Source of the DNA: JAVBJN01 sp031546985 | GTDB taxonomy: Bacteria; Bacteroidota; Bacteroidia; Chitinophagales; Chitinophagaceae | NCBI GenBank assembly: GCA_031546985.1 | Contig: JAVBJN010000044.1 | Span: 13,726 to 77,725, forward strand | DNA: 64,000 bases | Reading direction: 5' to 3' | In this document: in pieces, positions 61,784 through 64,000 of the stretch | Layout: the number at the start of each line of letters is the position of its first letter | Numbering within the stretch: the first letter of the stretch is position 1 | Made by a program: the position numbers and the translations under genes | The notes under the pieces: generated by a model | What the model saw: only the letters and a program-made list of their open reading frames with translations | Databases searched by the model: none | Told to the model about the DNA's origin: nothing

Positions 61784-62129
61784 ATCTCCACTTTTGGTAC
61801 TTATCCTTAATTCATAGATAGTGGAATAACTTTCTTTTTTTATTTACTTCCGGAATTATGATTAGGAGAAACTAGAATAGACCGAGTTAACCGAAAAGTC
61901 AATGAAGGATCAAGCGGACTATTTTGTAAAGGGTATCATCATCGAGTTGAAGGTTTTATAAGAGGAACTACTTCAACGATAAATACAAATATTGCGTCTG
62001 AAAGGTTTAAATTGCCCCTCCAGTTTTAATAAATTCCATCCATCCACCTATTTTCCTTATAGTCTGCTTTTACATTTGTTTATGCCCTTTACGGCAAGAA
62101 ATTTTAATTCTAAATGAAAAAATTGAACA
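61784..62129 (+). other. Non-coding gap, possible decayed reading frame
   Basis: No intact gene. In the plus frame, residues KDQADYFVKGIIIELKVL (from about 61898) followed, after stops, by EELLQR and RLKGLNCPSSFNKF read like a helical protein end broken by two stops; this may be a gene remnant or chance. Nothing else seen. Confidence 0.25.
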
Positions 62130-62966
62130 ATGAAAAGCTTGATTATTGGTGTGGTTTCGGTAGGGGCAAGTCTGCTCCTAGTATGTTGTCAAAGAGATAT
62201 GACGAAGGACCATATCTCAGTGAATGAAATTAAGGATATTAAACAAAGGGCACTTGTTAGGGAGGTAAAGGAATATCTGCCAGAAGGGGCCATAACCTGG
62301 TATGATAGTGCAGGGATCTGGCACAACAGGGGGATGGCCTACGTTATTAGCAAGAAAATCGCTGCCAAGGATAGCAGCCTGGATGCAACCATTCGTTATT
62401 CGGCAGAATTTGGAGCAAGTTATTTGGGCAGGAAGGTAGATACAGGCAAAATTCGTATGCTAATTGAGTCATTTGATGATCTTAATGGTGAAAGGATTAA
62501 GAAGTTAGTTGATGCCATACCTGCATCTTCCGAAGTAAAAAATCATTTACATAACCTATTCTATGTACTTCAGGATACCACCTGGTACGATGGAAGTGCA
62601 TCCTGGGATGTCTTACGGAAGCGTATAGGAACTATTGAGCTTGCTATGTTAAATGCTTCCGTTGATGAAAAAAGTAAGCGTTCGATGCTATATGCCGCTT
62701 CAATTGCGCGGTATTCAAGCTATTTCTGGATATCAGAATATAATGAGCGACATGATAGTCCTCCAATGGCCGCATTGCCATTCCGACCTTTTATGAAGAA
62801 TTTATTAAAGGTTATTCATGACACTGGGGCATTTGTAGCTTATGGCTTCGGTGGTGGAAGGGATGCTATTGATTGTGTTGTTGATGCAATATCAAGCAGT
62901 GAGAGTGAGATTGAATTTTGGAATTCCTGGGTTCCAGGAAATTACACTTGGACTCCTCCCAAATAG
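62130..62966 (+). CDS. Hypothetical lipoprotein
   Basis: A 278-aa protein with a lipoprotein signal (LLLVCCQRD, Cys19-20) and a mature helical and mixed part with several Trp and Asp (ITWYDSAGIWHNRGM). Residues 240-250 GFGGGRDAIDC are Gly-rich. No family recognised. The XRE gene follows after 55 bases. Confidence 0.6.
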   Translation: MKSLIIGVVSVGASLLLVCCQRDMTKDHISVNEIKDIKQRALVREVKEYLPEGAITWYDSAGIWHNRGMAYVISKKIAAKDSSLDATIRYSAEFGASYLGRKVDTGKIRMLIESFDDLNGERIKKLVDAIPASSEVKNHLHNLFYVLQDTTWYDGSASWDVLRKRIGTIELAMLNASVDEKSKRSMLYAASIARYSSYFWISEYNERHDSPPMAALPFRPFMKNLLKVIHDTGAFVAYGFGGGRDAIDCVVDAISSSESEIEFWNSWVPGNYTWTPPK

Positions 62967-63021
62967 GATTGTCTTACTTTTTTGTAATTTCGCTGTATAA
63001 ACCTTATCCAAGAAAACCCTT

Positions 63022-63417
63022 ATGGAACAAGAATTTACAGTCTTAGAAAATAAAGCCATTGGAAGAAACTTTGCAATATTCCGAAAGGTCAGGGATATGA
63101 AAGCATCAGAAGTGGCACAGTACATTGGAATCAGCGAAACTGCCTACGGTAAATACGAAAGGGGAGAAAGCAAAATTACAATTGATGCCATCCAAAAGGT
63201 AGCAGAATGTTTGAAGGTTGATCCTTTACAGATTATTTCGACTGCTCCAGACAATTTTATTGAGAGCATTACCAATAATCCCAATGCTCAAGGCTTAGGG
63301 ATAGGCAATACCAATACTATTGAAGTTTCAGGTGATTATTATGCAGCAAATGAAAAACAAAATGAGGCCATGATTGGACTCATGGAAAGACTTATTCTAC
63401 TGCTTGAAAAAAGATGA
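63022..63417 (+). CDS. XRE-family HTH regulator
   Basis: A 131-aa protein. The HTH_3 fold is clear: AIGRNFAIFRKVRDMKASEV, AQYIGISETAYGKYERGESK, IQKVAECLKVDPLQII (about 12-72). The C-terminus has a spacer (GIGNTNTIEVSGDYYA) and a helix (GLMERLILLLEKR), usual in Bacteroidota XRE proteins. Targets unknown. Confidence 0.85.
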   Translation: MEQEFTVLENKAIGRNFAIFRKVRDMKASEVAQYIGISETAYGKYERGESKITIDAIQKVAECLKVDPLQIISTAPDNFIESITNNPNAQGLGIGNTNTIEVSGDYYAANEKQNEAMIGLMERLILLLEKR

Positions 63418-63478
63418 GCTTCTAATTCTAGTCGATAACAAGTTTTCAATGTTTATACTTTATTGGCCCTAATTACGG

Positions 63479-63510
63479 AGCGGCTGTATCACCACTGTGA
63501 TACAGCCGCT
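63479..63510. terminator. Terminator hairpin after the XRE gene
   Basis: A perfect 14-bp stem (AGCGGCTGTATCAC / GTGATACAGCCGCT) with a CACT loop, followed by a weak T run. It lies 61 bases after the stop. Confidence 0.65.
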
Positions 63511-63560
63511 TTCAATAAATATCCAAATGTTTTCGGATTGTTTATAGAAGTACCGGTCTG

Positions 63561-63805
63561 TTAAAAATCCTTCGCCAGTGAAAAATAGAGCATCGTTCCT
63601 TTCGCGTGAGGTTGTCACTCAGAAGCCCAGGCAAAATTTATTCTCACAAAATAACTCAACAGGGCTGACCGTAAGCCTGTTCCATAACCCACTAACCAGG
63701 GTTGTTTTTGTTTATCACCCAGGGTTTTCCAAGCGTTGCCAATATCTGTAAATACCGTCCATTGCAGGTTATTGAGCACATTCCATTGTACTTTTCTTTT
63801 TTGTG
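63561..63805 (-). pseudogene. Decayed C-terminus of an Omp85/surface-antigen-like outer-membrane protein
   Basis: The minus strand reads QWTVFTDIGNAWKTLG, PWLVGYGTGLRSALL and FVRINFAWASE, then TGA (63615-63617), then in the same frame QPHAKGTMLYFSLAKDF and TAA (63561-63563). This is the usual end of Omp85/BamA-like barrels, interrupted by one stop at a place where a Trp codon would fit. Upstream the reading stops being recognisable near 63805, so only the last ~80 codons remain. Confidence 0.55.
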
Positions 63806-63850
63806 AATTGTTCGTTCCATTGAACGATTGACATTAAGGGAAAGTATGTG

Positions 63851-63879
63851 AAAAGAGGTCCGCTTGGGCCTCTTTTTTT
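63851..63879 (+). terminator. Terminator-like hairpin
   Basis: AGAGGTCC / GGGCCTCT arms (one mismatch) around GCTT, then seven T. No plus-strand gene lies directly before it, so the transcript it ends is unclear. Confidence 0.6.
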
Positions 63880-63940
63880 AGTTTCTAAACCTAATAAGGG
63901 GTTTTGAACTTCTTCATTTCATAATAGCATTGTTAAATAC

Positions 63941-64000
63941 TTAATTAGGCGATACTTGTACGATCTTCCATTCATTATTCTGAGTTGCTTTCAGCGCAAA
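63941..64000 (-). CDS. C-terminal end of an unidentified protein, partial
   Basis: The last 19 codons of a minus-strand frame that comes in from the right edge (ATQNNEWKIVQVSPN and TAA at 63941-63943). The ending is like SnoaL/NTF2-type proteins, but 19 residues are too few for assignment. Confidence 0.35.
   Translation of the reverse strand, partial: FALKATQNNEWKIVQVSPN

Noticed and set aside
61784..62129. A real gene in the gap after the 268-aa protein
   Set aside because: The best frame is broken by two stops within 60 codons and has no start; it is noted only as a possible remnant.

Overview
The window comes from a chromosome of a Bacteroidota bacterium, most likely Chitinophagaceae or a close relative. 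Pointers are a SusC/SusD pair with its own ECF sigma and FecR, a type IX secretion sorting domain, Bacteroides-type tra genes (TraE to TraN), RteC, DUF6520, weak Shine-Dalgarno signals and TAnnTTTG-like promoter elements. The first ~9.5 kb has clearly higher GC than most of what follows, which suggests a core-genome edge next to accessory DNA. The assignment rests on family content only.

Layout. 1-7.6 kb: a surface-polysaccharide locus (end of an asparagine synthase, a NodB-like deacetylase, two GT4 glycosyltransferases, two Wzy-type polymerases facing away from each other, and a priming sugar-phosphate transferase). 7.7-8.1 kb: no protein gene, but a series of hairpins ending in a strong terminator, a candidate non-coding RNA. 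8.1-12.9 kb: small exported proteins and a large type IX secreted protein. 12.9-13.4 kb: a GIY-YIG gene flanked by tRNA-like sequence and a 17-bp direct repeat.

13.4-19.9 kb: a type III CBASS defence operon (CD-NTase, HORMA-like protein, TRIP13-like AAA+ ATPase, and a SAVED protein whose C-terminus carries HExxH). Facing it is an unusual regulatory unit (sigma-70-like protein, 132-aa protein, ImmA/IrrE peptidase) across a 28-bp inverted repeat. 19.9-34.1 kb: the transfer module of a Bacteroidota conjugative element (traE, F, G, three TraI-like paralogues, J, K, L, M, N) on the minus strand; no integrase, relaxase or coupling protein is in view. 34.4-39.2 kb: a second, different CBASS (DUF2188, 2TM-NUDIX effector, CD-NTase, E2-like protein, and a second membrane-anchored CD-NTase), facing a CapH/CapP-like repressor and peptidase pair. 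39.3-43.1 kb: dinB and a dnaE broken by an in-frame TGA. 43.1-46.5 kb: RteC, a MocR-type regulator that has lost its PLP lysine, and an unknown protein.

46.6-56.5 kb: a MauE-like protein, a DUF6520 peptide and a lipoprotein-like/propeller-like protein, converging on a minus-strand operon (ECF sigma, FecR, SusC, SusD, TlpA thioredoxin) that forms a trans-envelope signalling and uptake system. 56.8-64 kb: hypothetical surface and cytosolic proteins, a DUF262 plus HEPN-motif operon that looks like a third defence locus, an XRE regulator, a decayed Omp85-like C-terminus and the tail of one more gene.

The strongest candidates for new biology are the SAVED-HExxH effector with its sigma-like/ImmA regulatory unit, and the two-nucleotidyltransferase CBASS. 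Both lie on one island around a conjugation module, and both face an ImmA/IrrE-type peptidase.
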